A DNA stretch of 64,000 nt, from the NCBI GenBank assembly GCA_030068145.1, contig JAPJBO010000161.1, positions 248,001 to 312,000 of the forward strand, in the 5' to 3' direction. Source of the DNA: Diplonema papillatum (Eukaryota; Euglenozoa; Diplonemea; Diplonemida; Diplonemidae). The notes below the pieces were generated by a model that was given only the letters and a program-made list of their open reading frames with translations, did not search any database and was not told where the DNA came from. Shown one piece after another: positions 23,346-35,711 of this stretch; the first letter of the stretch is position 1; the number at the start of each line of letters is the position of its first letter. The position numbers were made by a program, and so were the translations under genes.

Positions 23346-23464
23346 CGGTCTAAACCCAGCTCACGTTTCCTGTTAGTGGGTGAACAATCCAACCCCCACG
23401 GAGATCCGCGTAGCTTGTGCGTATAAGTCGATCTTTGAGTGCTTGAGCCCCTCCGAAGAATGGT

Positions 23465-23715
23465 CCACCACACTAGTTCCAGGCTACTTAGCCCGGGTCT
23501 CCGGGCCGCGTCCCCCTCCTTCTCTTGGTCGCCTGGTCTTGCGTCTTGTTGTTCCGTCCGGGCTGGTCGCTTCGCGCTTCCCCTTCGTCTTGCATTACCT
23601 CGTCTTCACTCCCTGCCTCACGGGCTTCTTCGGTTTGGGCCACCTGCGACGCGGGCCACTTTGCTGTTCGTCTTCGCGTCGACTGCTCTGTACTCGTTGC
23701 CGTATCCGCGTAGCT
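23465..23715 (-). repeat. Dispersed repeat E carrying a conserved short ORF
   Basis: The minus strand encodes EVMQDEGEARSDQPGR with flanking STEQSTRRR and KTQDQATKRRRGTRPGDPG. The copy at 34575-34835 keeps the same frame with mostly conservative changes, and a fragment lies at 35100-35190. It may be an exon of a repeated gene or part of an element. Confidence 0.55.
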
Positions 23716-24267
23716 TGTGCATACATCTCTGTCCGGAGCAAAAAACAAAATGGCGTGAAGCAATCCCAAGTCCTTCCCGATTTATTCTTCTCCTTTTCCT
23801 TCATTCCGCTGGTCGACACGGACGGGGCCGAGCGGCGGGAGAAAAAGGGCGAAAGAAGACCCCCGCAGGGGGGAGGGGGGCGGAAGCGAAACAGGAGAGA
23901 AAATCGAGATGATCTGTAGAAGGGGCCGCCAGCCGCGCCGCAACCCCTCTTCCATGCCCTGCCACCCGTGGCGCGCTCAGGGTGCTCACAGAACTTTTTG
24001 CCCGCCCCCCGGGACACCTAGTGCGAAGGAGGCGGCAGACAGTCCGCGAAAGAGAAAAAACGAACTCGCGCGAGTCTGGCTCGGGACACCCTCAGTTGTT
24101 TCATCCTTGACGTCCCGGTTACAGTCACACGCTGAGGGCATGATCGTTTCCCAAACGGAGACCGAGCGGGTGCGCCGAGCCTCACGAATTGCTTCTTCAA
24201 ATAGCTGCATGATTACTACTGACGGGCGAGAGCCTCGCGGCGGGTGGGAAGTGTCGATTGATCGTGC

Positions 24268-27123
24268 TTAGTCGGTCTCTTCCTTGCGGACCTTGGCGGA
24301 TTCGTTGACAATCTTGATGTCCAGCTCCTTCGCACGGTTGATGATACAAATTCGGGTCTTCTTGCCGACCTTGCTGCCAATCACAGCGGCGTGCGTAGTG
24401 TTTCTCATGAGGAGAAGCTCGAGGTCCTGTGGGGGTTTTTTAGACTGTTTCTTGTGTTCAGAAAGTCAGCGTTTTCCGATGGACATGCGAGGCGGGGTGT
24501 GGTCCTTCCTAAGTAAAGCCAGAGCCTGGGGTTAGCAAGTTTGCAGTGCACTTGGGGGTTTTGTTGGGGTAGTTGGTGTGGTGTCGGCAGTTTTACGTTG
24601 CTTGATGCATTCGAGCCAAGACGCGGGGACACTACCCAGATGGCTACGACGGATCAGCACATACAAAGGCGACCGCCGCAAGCTAGAGGAGATGCCGGCC
24701 AGTAAGGAACGAGGACAAGGGGAGGCTGAAAGAAGCGCGGGACACCAAGCAAGCCTGCCGTCGGATCACAAGAGGAGGAAACAGGTGTTTCCAGTGATGG
24801 TTTGTTTGCTGCTCGAGTAGTCCACACACCCGGGTTACTGCCTGCGTTGTCATGTCCGATTCCCACAGCGTAACTGAGATAGACCACCGCATCACACAGG
24901 CAGAAAAGAAGGGGGTGAGTCCTTCAGAGGGACCCCCAAACGGATGCGGATTTTCCGGATCGCAGCCACGGACCATCCCGACACTCAGTATGAGTAAATG
25001 CACTGCAGATCTCCAAGAGTCATCAGAACCCGGACCATCCGGAACGGGCTATCCATCCGGATCACAGACAGATCCGTTCAAATCAACCCGATACCGATTG
25101 GACTGTCTCAACAGACCATCTGGATCTTAAACGGGCCGTCTATATATCATCCGGATGTTGAACGGGCCGTCCAGATCATTCCGATTTCAAACGGGTCATC
25201 AGATCGGTCCATCCGAACCACTACAAATTGATCTCCAACGGACCATCGGCATGCCGAACCTTCCGGATCCGGGCCGTCCCGGGATACGGATGATCAGGAT
25301 GACCCGGATGTGACGATCTGGACGGATGGTCCGTGAGAGATCAATCCGCAGATCCGACCTGATGGTCTGGAATCCTGCATGGAAGGAATATCTGGACGGC
25401 CCGTTATGATCTGATCTACGGATGATCCAGATGATGTGGTTCGGAACGCTGCGGCCGAAATGAATCAAGGCGTGGTTGAGGAAACGCGGGCGGCAGTAGG
25501 CTTGGAGGACGCTTCACCACCCTATGATTCATCCCATCCTGTCTCGAAGGTTAGGCACGCGGATGACCCGTCTGAGTTCAATCCGCACGCTCGCCGGATA
25601 GTCCGACTTGATGGTTTGAAATCCGGATTATCTGGGTGGCCCATGAAACTCAGCGCAGGAAACGAAAAAGACGGTTCCCAGGAAAGGGTGGAATCTCAAA
25701 CGGCCCACCAAACTTTTCTGATCACACAATAATCGCCACACGGGTGTACGTGACTGGATCAGGCCGATCCGAGTTTCGTGCAGCTCTTTGTTTTTTTTTT
25801 GTGTACGCACCTGCTTTGTAGGAAATACTTGAGGAGGCTGCCAGCTGCAAAAAATCAAAGGAGGTAAATGTGCTGTAGCCCACACGAAAAACAGGTGAAT
25901 CTGGGTTCAGTAGCGGGCGTAAGCGTTCAACAGAAATGCCGAAGCAACTCGACAGGTCGAGCGCGGTGAGTTGGGTGAAGGGTGGTCGGGACTGATGTCC
26001 CGTCCCTTTCATTCACCGCAAACAACCGCCGATGCGTAAGCGTTCAACAAAAAAGACCCACTTTGTAGTTGTATTGTTTCTCCCCCTTAGCCTCCTTCGA
26101 AGTAAGCACAAGGCAGACTCGCAATAACCGGAACCGCTAAGTATACTTAGATACGGCTGAACGAGCCCGATAGCTGTGGAATGCGGACGAAGACGACGAA
26201 AGGGAAAAAAGAAAAAGGCCGCTCCTGGTCCAGGAACGTGACGGTCAACCACAGCTTGCAAAGCTTTGAGTCGGAGCACAGTACCACAACCCCATCCGTT
26301 CTGCCCTGTGGCAGATCGTCTCGACGAATTTGCGTACAGCGCGAGCCGCCAAGCCCCAAGGTGCGCCACGCCTTGATGCTTCAGTTTGGGAAATCGGTAG
26401 CCACTTGACCCGTAGGCCTGTGGCTCTGCAGTACCGCCGGACACGTGAAGCTTGGCTCCCGTGTAGCATGCTTTCCCTGGTACCTGGGGCCCGAAAGGGA
26501 AGGAGAAAAAAGAAGAAGAGGGAGAGAGACAGGAGATAGTGCCGGGACCATTCTCTCCGGGCGCCGTATATCCGGTCGCCTCGGTCTCAATACTGCCCCG
26601 TACTACGGCGGTAAGTCGCTACGGCGCGGCGCAAGTCGCCTTTGTCACAGAGGATGATTAACTAAGGATAAAATGGGGGACCGAAGGTGAATGTCACCAG
26701 CACGGACTTTGCCTTTGCAATCACCGCAAGAAGAAGCGGTCGTGAGGAATGCAATTGCGATGAGAAAGCTCGATGACGGCACCAAGACGTGGAATGGGGT
26801 GAGGGTGAAGAAGGAGAGCAACCTGAGAGTAGGAGGGGTGGAAAAGATAAGGAGACCAGAAAAGGAGGGAAGAGGGTTGGGGAGCCTGCGGCGCATACCT
26901 TTTCGTTGTGCACGTTGAAGTGCTTCAGGCCGTCGGGGTGAACGTTCCTGGTGGCCTTCGCGTTTCCGTACCCGATGTTGGCCATTCTGATCTGACCCCT
27001 CCATTTTCTTCGAACGACGGAGTCGATACCCTTGGGTCTCCTCCAGCTCGCTCCGACGCGGTCGTAACGGTCGGAAAAGTGTCGGTTGAACCGAGTGGTC
27101 TTCTTCTTGATGATGTGCACCAT
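24268..27123 (-). CDS. RPL32: 60S ribosomal protein eL32, two exons
   Basis: Exon 1 (27123-26899, 75 codons) and exon 2 (24426-24268, 52 codons plus stop) join in phase 0 across a 2.5-kb intron with donor GTATGC and acceptor CCCACAG. The 127-residue product has the family core: [47 protein letters not shown] and the C-terminal RAKELDIK helix. It is a cytosolic large-subunit protein, near the usual length of about 130-135. Upstream of the ATG the minus strand has a pyrimidine tract ending in CCTCCAG around 27137-27153. That would suit a trans-splice acceptor, but this is only an inference. Confidence 0.97.
24940..25650. repeat. Degenerate array of CCGGAT/ATCCGG and ACGGGCC motifs
   Basis: ATCCGG, GGACCATC, AACGGGCCGTC and GATCATCCGGATG variants recur every 15-35 bases on both strands over 0.7 kb in the eL32 intron. 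No coding frame. Confidence 0.6.
26200..26550 (+). repeat. Dispersed repeat D copy in the eL32 intron
   Basis: GGTCCAGGAACGTGACGGTC to AGCTTGGCTCCCGTGTAGCA, reverse complement of the 20170 copy, followed by a polypurine run. Confidence 0.75.
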
Positions 27124-27539
27124 TTTTTCGGTGTTCTTTTAGCTGGAGGGAGAGAAGGGACGATGCCTCTGTGGGGGAAGACGGTTTTGTTTAAGACGGG
27201 CCTGGTGCTAATTGGGGTGCGCTTGCCTGTCTGCACGGTACCTGCACTTTAAAAAAAAGCTCAGGAGCCCGAGAGTCCTCGTATATGAGCCGGTCCGTCC
27301 CTATCTCTTGAAACTGCATCGAAGTGCCTGCCGCTGTTTTTCACAGTGAATCACGGTCCACCACAGTCTATCAGGTCCATCCCTAGTCCCTAGAACTGCA
27401 TCGAATTGCCCGGTGCTGTATTCTTCGGTCCATCACGGTCTATCAAGATCAGGATAGCAGTGAAAGCCGGTCGCTGTGAAACTCCAGTGACAATCAGTCG
27501 ACCTCGTCCAGTGGGAGGAGAATGGGGGAGAAAGCTTTT

Positions 27540-27842
27540 ACTGCGTCGGGCTAGACTTCAACTCATGCTTCAGCCAGGTTGCCCACTCTGCTGCCGTATC
27601 GCTAGGCTCCTGATATCGTACCCTTTCGCAAACACAGCGGCATTTGCGCTGTGAAGTCATCCAGGATTCGCCAGCGTGTCGCAGCCAGACCGTCCTGGCC
27701 ACCGACTCCGCAGGTCCGGTAGTAAGCAGCGACGACCTGTGCCTCTCGCAATATTTCACGGCGAAGCCGTCCCCTGCCGCGTGGTGCGTCTCGCAGCAGC
27801 GCGCTACCCACGGGGCCCGTGGCTGGGTCTTCTTCCGGTCCA
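27540..27842 (-). CDS. Hypothetical Cys/His/Trp-containing ORF or terminal exon
   Basis: From the ATG at 27842 a 100-codon frame runs to a TAA, with G or C in most third positions like the certain genes nearby. It contains CC-x2-HH, KYCERH and RKCRCVCERV patterns and ends LKHELKSSPTQ. A competing frame over the same bases is also open for 86 codons, so the frame choice is not firm. It lies between eL32 and the cyclophilin in the same orientation as both. No family recognised. Confidence 0.3.
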
Positions 27843-28539
27843 TAGCTTGCCTTCGTTGGCAACAGATCGCCCTCGGGGGTGAGAAGAGACGCGGAAAAAA
27901 AGGCAGGAAAAAAAATAGCGAAAGAGAGGATGTCCAGTTACGTGTGGCGGTGGTATGGCCATACCGAGAAGCACCGAGAGGCACCTTCGGGGAGAGGCGG
28001 AAGGACAGGGACGTGGTACTCGTGGGTGGCACGGCCCGGTGCTGGTCTTCATGGGTTGCCACTTCGCTTGGCCTCACAAAAGTCAGTAGGCCGACTACTC
28101 CTTTTGAAGCTAGCTGACGGGGGGGTGCTTTTCTTGAGATACACGAGCGCGATAACAGTCGAACGACGGTACCGCAGTCTCAGTGTGGGCCACACGCTGT
28201 ATCATCCGCGCCTGCCTCTGCACACGTGTCACGCACCAATATCCAGAGCAATGCGACGGCCAACAGCGCAGACCAGGAGATCAGCTTTCGAACTCACCCT
28301 GGCTTAACCCTGGACGGGGACATATGATTATGTCGAAAAAGTCAAAACCCGAGCTGGAGTTCGGACACTGGGTCTTCAGAGGAAAGACACGCCAAAAAGG
28401 ATCAACGTTTGCTGCTGCGAAGAGATGCCCTACGAAACGTTTCCAAGGAGCACCAGGCCATTTTTGGAGTCGTACCACTCTCGAGTTTGACCTGTAAATC
28501 CCCCAGAAGGCTTTCTGCGCGCTGACAACCTACCTCCCC

Positions 28540-28796
28540 TCGGTCCGATAGGGCCTTTGGCGGAGGCAGTGTAATGTCGCTTCCCTTTCCCCTTCTTGCC
28601 ACCGAGTGCAATAGCAGCTTTCGCGACTTCGTCTGTGGAAGACTGCTCCAACTTCAACTTGTCCAACAGTGCTCCTCGGTACACACGGTCTCGCAGGTTA
28701 AACCGCGCTTCGATTCGGTGCGACACCGTGTCACATCTCTTCTCATCCGTGTTTCCGGTAATTTCGGTACAACTACGACGAAGTCTCGCAGACTGG
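28540..28796 (-). CDS. Probable internal exon of an unidentified gene
   Basis: The minus strand is open in one frame between a likely acceptor (TTTGTCCAG near 28797) and a donor GTAGGT near 28537. The peptide is charged and helix-like, with EARFNLRDRVYRGALLDKLK, then a basic GGKKGKGKRHYTASAKGP segment. The lysine/glycine run is typical of ribosomal or RNA-binding proteins, but I cannot match a family. No partner exons were assigned. It may belong with the ORF at 27540-27842. Confidence 0.4.
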
Positions 28797-28884
28797 ACAA
28801 ACATGCTGGATGTCAGCAATGCCAACGGCGCCGCCGATAGGTTGGCAATACTCTGATTCGGCCCGATGTATGCTGGGAAGTACG

Positions 28885-29365
28885 CTCTTGGGTGGATCGT
28901 CCATTCAAGGGACAGGTGCATCCGGCATGCGTGAGTTGTTGCACTCGTTGTCGGATGCCGACCCCCCACCCTTCCATGGCCACTTACACCTTGCCTCAGG
29001 ACAGACTGACCCACGTCCAATTGCTGTTGACACGGAAACCTTCTCCACTTCGGCCTTCCATGTTCTCCATTGAATATTCGCTACTACAACCAAGATCTGC
29101 CCTCATCCACGCTCCATCGAGGCTCACGCCAACGACTTCGCGGTGTGGACCACGCACTCCTACGCATGGCTTTGTGATACCAGTACGCGGCCAGCTATGG
29201 AGCATCATCCATTTTCGGGACCGGTGCATCCGGCATGCGTGAGTTGTTACACACTCATTATCGGATGCCGACTTCCATGGCCACCGTCCTGCTGTCAAGA
29301 TGAACCGACGCCCTTTGTGGGATCTGATGAGCGATCAGTCGGACACCTCAAGTCAGCTCTCGGTT
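28885..29365 (-). rRNA. Two LSU rRNA domain III fragments in tandem
   Basis: 28885-29000 and 29165-29365 each carry, in reverse complement, the domain III block (CATGGAAGTCGG, AACAACTCACGCATGCCGGA, GAAAATGGATGATG). The second copy extends into the domain II side (GATCGCTCATCAGATCCCAC). They are separated by sequence with no recognised content. Confidence 0.8.
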
Positions 29366-29859
29366 CATCTCGCGTCGCAAGTCCTGCCTGCCAGAAGCCG
29401 CCCACTTAAAAGGAGGACGTTTGCGTCAGGGTTCGATGAACGGTTCGGTCCACGGGCCTCATCCCACGTCGGCGTGGGTCTGAACTCAAGGCAGGCGGCT
29501 GTCCGTAGCTCAGCAACGCCACACGACCATACTGCCAAAGCCCCGGGACAATCCCTTCTGCACCGCCCTCCTGCAGCCGTGTTGTCCGTGCGTGAGCGAT
29601 CGAGCACTAAACACTCGGGGCCGTCTCGACACACGTGTGCAGCAGCAGTTCCAAGCTGACACTTCATTGCGGGCACAACATGCAAGAAGGCCTTGAAGAA
29701 ATCAGGAGCCGCGGGTAGCACCCGAGAGCGCCACTCACAGCACCTTCAATCTGAGCCCAGACCTAAACCCGCACTCACAATCCCGCATGTGTCCTCAGAG
29801 CCAATCCTTTTACCGAAGTTACGGACCCAGTTCGCCTTGATCAACGCGCGACTGGGCGA

Positions 29860-32800
29860 TCACTTCTGGACGCCGCATTTGGTTATCTTCAGAGGCTGCG
29901 CGGGGGTGCCGTCCTTCTCCCCCGCGAACTTGGCCATCTTCTCGAGCGTCTCGAGGCCCTCCACGACTTTGCCGAAGACGACGTGCTTGCCGTCCAGTTT
30001 CGACTGCCGGTGGTTTTAGAGTTGAAGTCCGCTTGAGATTCCGGGAGGTTAGGGTCTTAGGGTCACCGGGTGACCTTTTTTGAATGGATTCTTATAGAAA
30101 CAAGTAAGGGCTATGTGGGTGCGGGTTGTTTCTTTGGTGTACACTTTTCTTGCATCCTTTTCGTAAGGAAAGAGATCGCTGGCAGCGTGATTGGGAGAAG
30201 AATGGCCTGACGATCATGTTCACCCACGATCAGACTAACTTCCCCCCGGCGACGTACAAACAGAAAGCATAGCACTTACGTGAACTGATGTTCTCACCTC
30301 TGAGGTAACAAACGCGTTTGCCATCATTTTAAAGAGACGGTTGGCAGTGTATCGTGTTGTACCTATCAAATAAGAACCACCAAAGCGGCTGTGCGCACTA
30401 CGTAGCCACGTCTCTTTTTAGGGCTTTTTCAAGAAAGTTCGCATGAGACTCCGGATACGGAACCATCTAGTAGCTGCTTCACTCCGAAGTTCCCCTCGGG
30501 ATAGCTAGAACCAAAACAGAAGTTACGCCACGTAAAGCGGATGATCGGAGGCATTGGGGAAGTCGCTTCCTTGACCTGTTCTCAAACTTTAAAAGGGCGT
30601 GTGCTCCATTCCACGGTTTCCCGGTGGTAGCCGTCGTGCAACCAGAAAAAAACAACAGGTGCATACCAAAGGCTCCTTAGCAAGGGCGATGTAGAACTGG
30701 CTGGAGTTCGAGTCTTTTCCGCCGTTGGCCATCCCGACGTCGCCGAATCCCGTGTGCTTGATCGCCAGCCCTTCTTTTTCGTCCTGCGCAGGGTTTGTTT
30801 CGAGCTTACTGTGCCACACTATTCGTAGAATTTCATGGGGTCACTGTCGCGGAATTTTTACGAAATCGTGGAAATCTGATTTTTCTGCAAAACTTGCACC
30901 GGGATGTGGTCCTATGCACAGAATCTGAAGAATTCTGATTTTTCTGATTTTTCTGGTTTTCTGAAGAAGAAGAAGAAGAAGAAGAAATGTGAAAACGGGT
31001 TTTTGCCTAGAGGCTTTTCGTGTTCTGCAGATGCTTTGAGCTATCTTTGTGTCTATGCTTTCAGTCGTCTTCTTAACCAGGTTAAGTGCGCAAATGGTGT
31101 CAGCTGAAGCTGGTGGTGGAAAGAAAAAGGCCGCTCCTGGTCCAGGAACGTGACGGTCAACCACAGCTTGCAAAGCTTTGAGTCGGAGGCAGCACTGTGC
31201 CGCAACCCCGTCCGCTCTGCCCTGCGGCTGACCGTCTCGACGAGCTTGTGTTCAGCGCGAGCGCCTAGCCCCAAGGTGCGCCAAGCATTGATGCTTTAGT
31301 TTGGGAAATCGGTAGCCACTTGACTGACCTGGCTCCCGTGTAGCAGGCTTTCCATGGTACCCAGGTTTCTGAAAAATCAGAAAAATACGTCGGGAATGAA
31401 AGCGTGCGAGGCTGAGGTAGGAGGTGGAAACAACTAGTGCTTGGGCAAAATTCGTCTCGCTGACCATGCTTGTTGCAGCAGGCCTTCTCCCGAGGAAACG
31501 CAGAATTTTGCTTTCTTTCTGATGCAAAATTGCAAAATCCTGCCTCTCTCAAATTATGTACGTTTGACGCCAGCGCCAAGTATTCTCTGCGGGAAAATGC
31601 GAAGGTTTGCTTTCTGTATCGGGGGCGGAGGCCGGGGCGGGAAATTAGCAGGCACTGTTAAGCAGCGGCTGCCGGCTTATGCCGTGGCACCTTTTTTGTG
31701 TACGTTTAGCGTTGGCACTCTTACAAAATCATGCAGCTCACACGGGAATGGGTCTAATACTAAAGCGAAACGAAATTGCAAATAATTTGCACGATCCAAG
31801 TAATCCAACGTTTCTGCTTTGCACCGCACAACCCGTGAGCTGCTGGGGTGGCATAAACCCATGGACTGAGTACTTATTGAACTTGGATGAGATGTGCTCG
31901 TGGTTCGGTCCTTTCATCGCGACCAGGCGGACCTTCGCGTGGAACCTGAGTGTTGCTGAGAAGCAACGTGAGTCCGGGTTGCAGGGTGGCTGTCCGTACG
32001 AGAGCACCAGGCAAAACCCTTTCAGGGAAGACAGATGCGTCGGGAATGAAACCGTGCGAGCTGAGGTGGGAGGAGGGAGCAACCAGTGCTTCGGAAATAC
32101 TCGACGTAGCTGCTTCGACTCCGAATGGAAGGGAGGAAATATAGAGGTAAGGGGCAAATACAATACAAACACAATCTGGTTTGTTCTTCGCTTACACCTT
32201 ATCATGTGTTTCTTTTCAAAGGCCGCGGAGGTCAGCGGACCGGAGCTACCGGAGAGGGTGTATGTGTGTTGTGTGGTAACCTGATACGTGTGTGTGCGAT
32301 GATGTGGGTTTGTGTGGCAGCCTGATCCGTGTGCGCTGGCTGTTACACGAGCTTGATGCTCCGCATAGATGCTTGGTGCCGTGTGCCGTGGGCACCGCCC
32401 GCTGCACACGGGGATTCGTTTGCGACAATAAAACCTCGGAGGAAAAACGACTGCGCGTTTATCCCACTCAAGAAAAAATCCTGTCTCTCTGACCATGCTT
32501 GTTGCAGCAAGCCTTCTCCCGAGGAAACGCAGAAGCTTGCTTTCTTTCTGATAGATAGGGGCGGGCAGAATCCTGCCTCTCTCATGTATGTACGTTTAAT
32601 GTCAGCGCCAAGTCTTCTCCGCGGGAAAATGCGGAGGTTTGCTTTTTTCGCCAGGGCGGAGGCCGGGGCGGAAAAGGGCGGGGGTCGGTGTGAATGGTGC
32701 TGGGTTTGTGGAATCAGGGAAATTCTTTTGGCGGTATCCGTCGGTTCGATAGCTTGCACTATCACCGCTTTTTAACCGCGCCGTCGACGATGCAGATTAT

Positions 32801-33702
32801 CGCCACAGATTCTTTGCATTCTAACTCAAACTATCACCGCTTTTTACACTCGTTCTCTTCTCTACTCACTACTGTGATTGTAAATTTGGTGCATTAGTGC
32901 GTGTGTGAACCTTTGAAGCGTGGATGATGCCTCTCGCGCTGCTCCCCTTGAGGGTCCTGGCTCATGTCAAAGCGCCGCCGCCCGGGTTACAGGGCTGCGG
33001 CATCAGGCGTGAGCCAGGGCCAGGGAGGCTGTTCGGAGGGGTCACCACCCACCGTTCGCGGGCTTCGCTACTTCACTGCCCCCGGCTCTTGATAAATGTT
33101 GTTGCACTAGTGTGTTTGCCAGGCACTGTGCATACTACGATACATACTATTTCACTCTACTCGCTTTGACCAGCCAAAAAAAAAAAAAGGACTCCTGCAT
33201 ACGCCACGAACACATTCGAAAGGGCGGGATGGCGTACCTTAAACTTCAGACCGTAGATCGACTCACCCGCGGCCCCCGTTCCCTTGACGAAGTCGCCGCC
33301 CTGCACGAGGGTGCCCGGTACCATGCGGTGGAAGACAGAGTTGAGGTAGTGCAGGGGCTTGCCCGACGCCTTTCCCTTTCCCTTCTCGCCGGTGCAAAGC
33401 GCTTTGAAGTTGGCGCACGTCTTCGGGCACTTCGCCTCGTACAACTCGATGACCAACGTCCCCAGCACAGGGTCCGGTGGGCAGTCCGTCCGCTTGGACG
33501 ACTCACTGAAGCTCGGATCTGCGGCCAGGATGTCGGCCAGGACCCCTCGGTCCTCTTCCGTCAACTCCGCCGCGTCGGCGGTGCTCAGGCCGTACTCGGC
33601 GCCCTTCTTCTCGACGAACTCCCGGACTTGCTTCCACTCGTCCTGTGCCTTCTGGTTCGCAGCTTCGTCGCCGACGGTCACTTCAACGAACGCGCGCGAC
33701 AT
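29860..33702 (-). CDS. Cyclophilin-type peptidyl-prolyl isomerase with N-terminal extension, three exons
   Basis: Exons 33702-33238, 30783-30667 and 30003-29860 join in phase 0 (donors GTACGC and GTATGC, acceptors TGCGCAG and CCGGCAG) into 241 residues. About 70 residues of charged sequence precede the cyclophilin barrel. The barrel is recognisable from [49 protein letters not shown] and [15 protein letters not shown]. The catalytic arginine of FHR and the QGGDF motif are kept. The phenylalanine normally after PG is threonine, and the usual tryptophan that contacts cyclosporin is replaced near KEPLSKLDGKH, so drug binding and activity may differ. The N-terminal part resembles no domain I recognise. 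A decayed copy of the first exon lies just upstream at 33.84-34.16 kb. Confidence 0.93.
31120..31370 (+). repeat. Dispersed repeat D copy in the cyclophilin intron
   Basis: Shares GGTCCAGGAACGTGACGGTC, the TTGATGCTTTAGTTTGGGAA block and the TAGCAGGCTTTCCATGGTAC end, with an internal deletion of the ACACGTGAAGC segment. Confidence 0.7.
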
Positions 33703-33837
33703 TTTGTCCCTCCGGGATTGTTTTGTGTTTCCGACGATCCCGTGTATGGGTGTACGGTATTTCGTACCTTTTTGGAGTTAAAGTTCGCTTGAAATCTGGC
33801 CTTTGTTAAATGGTTTCGCGTTGGGGGTGGTTTGCTA

Positions 33838-34155
33838 CATTGCGGTATGCGCACGTCGGCCAAGACCCCTCGGTCCTCTTCCGTCAGCTCCGCCGCGCCA
33901 GGCCTTACTCGGCGCCATTCTTCTCGACGAACTCCCGGACATGCTTCCACTCGTCCTGTGCCTTCATGAAAGCAAAGTTCGGCAGCAAAGTTCAGGCGAT
34001 GCTAAGTTCTGGTGAGCTAAGTTCGGCGAAGCTAAGCCAGCAGCAAAGTTCGGGTGAAGCTGAGTTCTGGGGAGGCTAAGTTCTGGTGAAAGCAAAGCTC
34101 GGGCGATGGTTCGCAGCTTCGCTGATGGTCGCTTCAACGAACGCGCCCGAGATTA
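33838..34155 (-). pseudogene. Decayed copy of cyclophilin exon 1 start, split by a minisatellite
   Basis: 33855-33966 matches the part of cyclophilin exon 1 that encodes KGAEYGLS...EEDRGVLAD, with deletions. 34103-34153 matches the very start of the exon (the region of SRAFVEVTV). Between them is an array of GCTAAGTTC-type units, the same as in the inverted repeat at 9.5-10.9 kb. The start codon position is changed. Confidence 0.75.
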
Positions 34156-34574
34156 TTTTTACATTAGCGCTGGAAGGAAATGCTCGATAGCTGCCAGACA
34201 AAGAACCGAAGGGATCCTAAGAGCTGCAACTACCGGACCACGTGTTTAACGGGCGTGAGGTCATGCGGGTCTACCCCAACAAGACAATCACACAAACACA
34301 ACAGGCCAAAGTCCTGAGTGAGAAAACAACATACGGTGGTGCAAGCGAAGAACAAACCAGATTGTGTTTGTATTGTATTTGCCCCTTACCTCTATATTTC
34401 CTCCCTTCCATTCGGAGTCGAAGCAGCTACGTCGAGTATTTTTGCGTTAAGTTATGCCAGCAGATAAGGTAGGACACTTTAGATGCTCTCACTCGCCCCC
34501 AGCTTCCCGAGATCGTCGCGTGCATCAGCGATCGGTGTGCGTACAAGTCGGACTTTGAGTGCGTGAGCCCGGAG

Positions 34575-34835
34575 AAAGGTCCACCACACTAGTTCCAGGC
34601 TGCTTAGCCCGGGTCTCTGGGTCGCGTCCCCCTCCTTCTCTTGGTCGCCTGGTCTTGCGTCTTGCTGGTCCGTCCGGGCTGGTCGCTTCGCGCTTCCCCT
34701 TCGTCTTGCATCACCTCGTCTCCGCTCCCTGCCGCACGGGCTTCTTCGGTGTGTGCCACCTGCGACGCGGGCCGCTTCACTGCTCGTCTGCGCGTCGACT
34801 GCTCTGTACTCGTTGCCTTATCCACGATTGCCGCT
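34575..34835 (-). repeat. Dispersed repeat E, second copy
   Basis: Encodes the same frame (AGSGDEVMQDEGEARSDQPG) without stops over about 85 codons, next to the SFGC-like 5' context AGTTCCAGGCTGCTTAGCCC that is shared with the 23.5-kb copy. Confidence 0.55.
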
Positions 34836-34954
34836 TCTCGTACCCCCTTGGGACCTCTACAAGGCCCCCTCAACCCGAAAAACAAAAACTCACTACAGTG
34901 GGTTTTCCCCAATTTCTCCCACTTTGACCAGTGAGAGAACGTATCTTCTGGATT

Positions 34955-35050
34955 TAGGGGGGGGGGGGGGGGGTAACAAATAACTCCGGGAATAACGTTA
35001 TAATAATATATATATATAGATTATAACGTTATATAACGTTATATAACGGC
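34955..35050. repeat. G-run followed by AT-rich palindromic repeats
   Basis: A run of at least 15 G is followed by TATAATAATATATATATATA and three ATAACGTTAT units, each self-complementary. Confidence 0.75.
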
Positions 35051-35711
35051 CATCTATGCAGAATTTTTTTTTTTGGCCATTTCCAAAAAAGATACAACGA
35101 CCGCGCCTGCCTTTCTTTACTGCTCGTCTGCGCTTCGACTGCGCTCTGTACTCGTTGCCTCATCCACGATTGCCGCTTCTCGTACCTACCATCGTAGCGA
35201 TCGGTGCGCGATCCTAGCACTGGGCGCGCCGGGTGCCGGTTTGTCACAAACAAAGAAAGGGCAAGACGTCATATTTTTCGGACCTGGTGGGGCCCGTTCG
35301 TAGTTAAGCACAAATTGAAACCGAAGGGGGGGATAGGAGATCCAAACAAAAGAAGAAAAGAAAGCAAAAAAAAAAAAGAACTGGAAAGAAAAGAAAACAA
35401 AGGAGCAGACGAAGAAGAGTACGCTTAAGGGGCAGGTGCCGAGCCCCGGATGGACGACAAAGCAAGACAAAGAAGGAAAGAGAAAAAAACGGGGTGGGAG
35501 GAAGAGGGGGGGGCCAAAAAAAGAAGAAAGAAGAAGATTTAGAATAAGAACGGGCAAGAAGGAGTTTTGGCACCGCTTTTGCCAGACCTGGCGCACGCTG
35601 GGGCTGCCCGCACCGCACAATCCCTCTCACTTCAGATCAGGGCAAGAGATGCTACCCAGGCGTGCTGCGCTTCGGGTTTGCTGGCGTAGCGGGTAAGGGT
35701 TGGGCTGTGGA

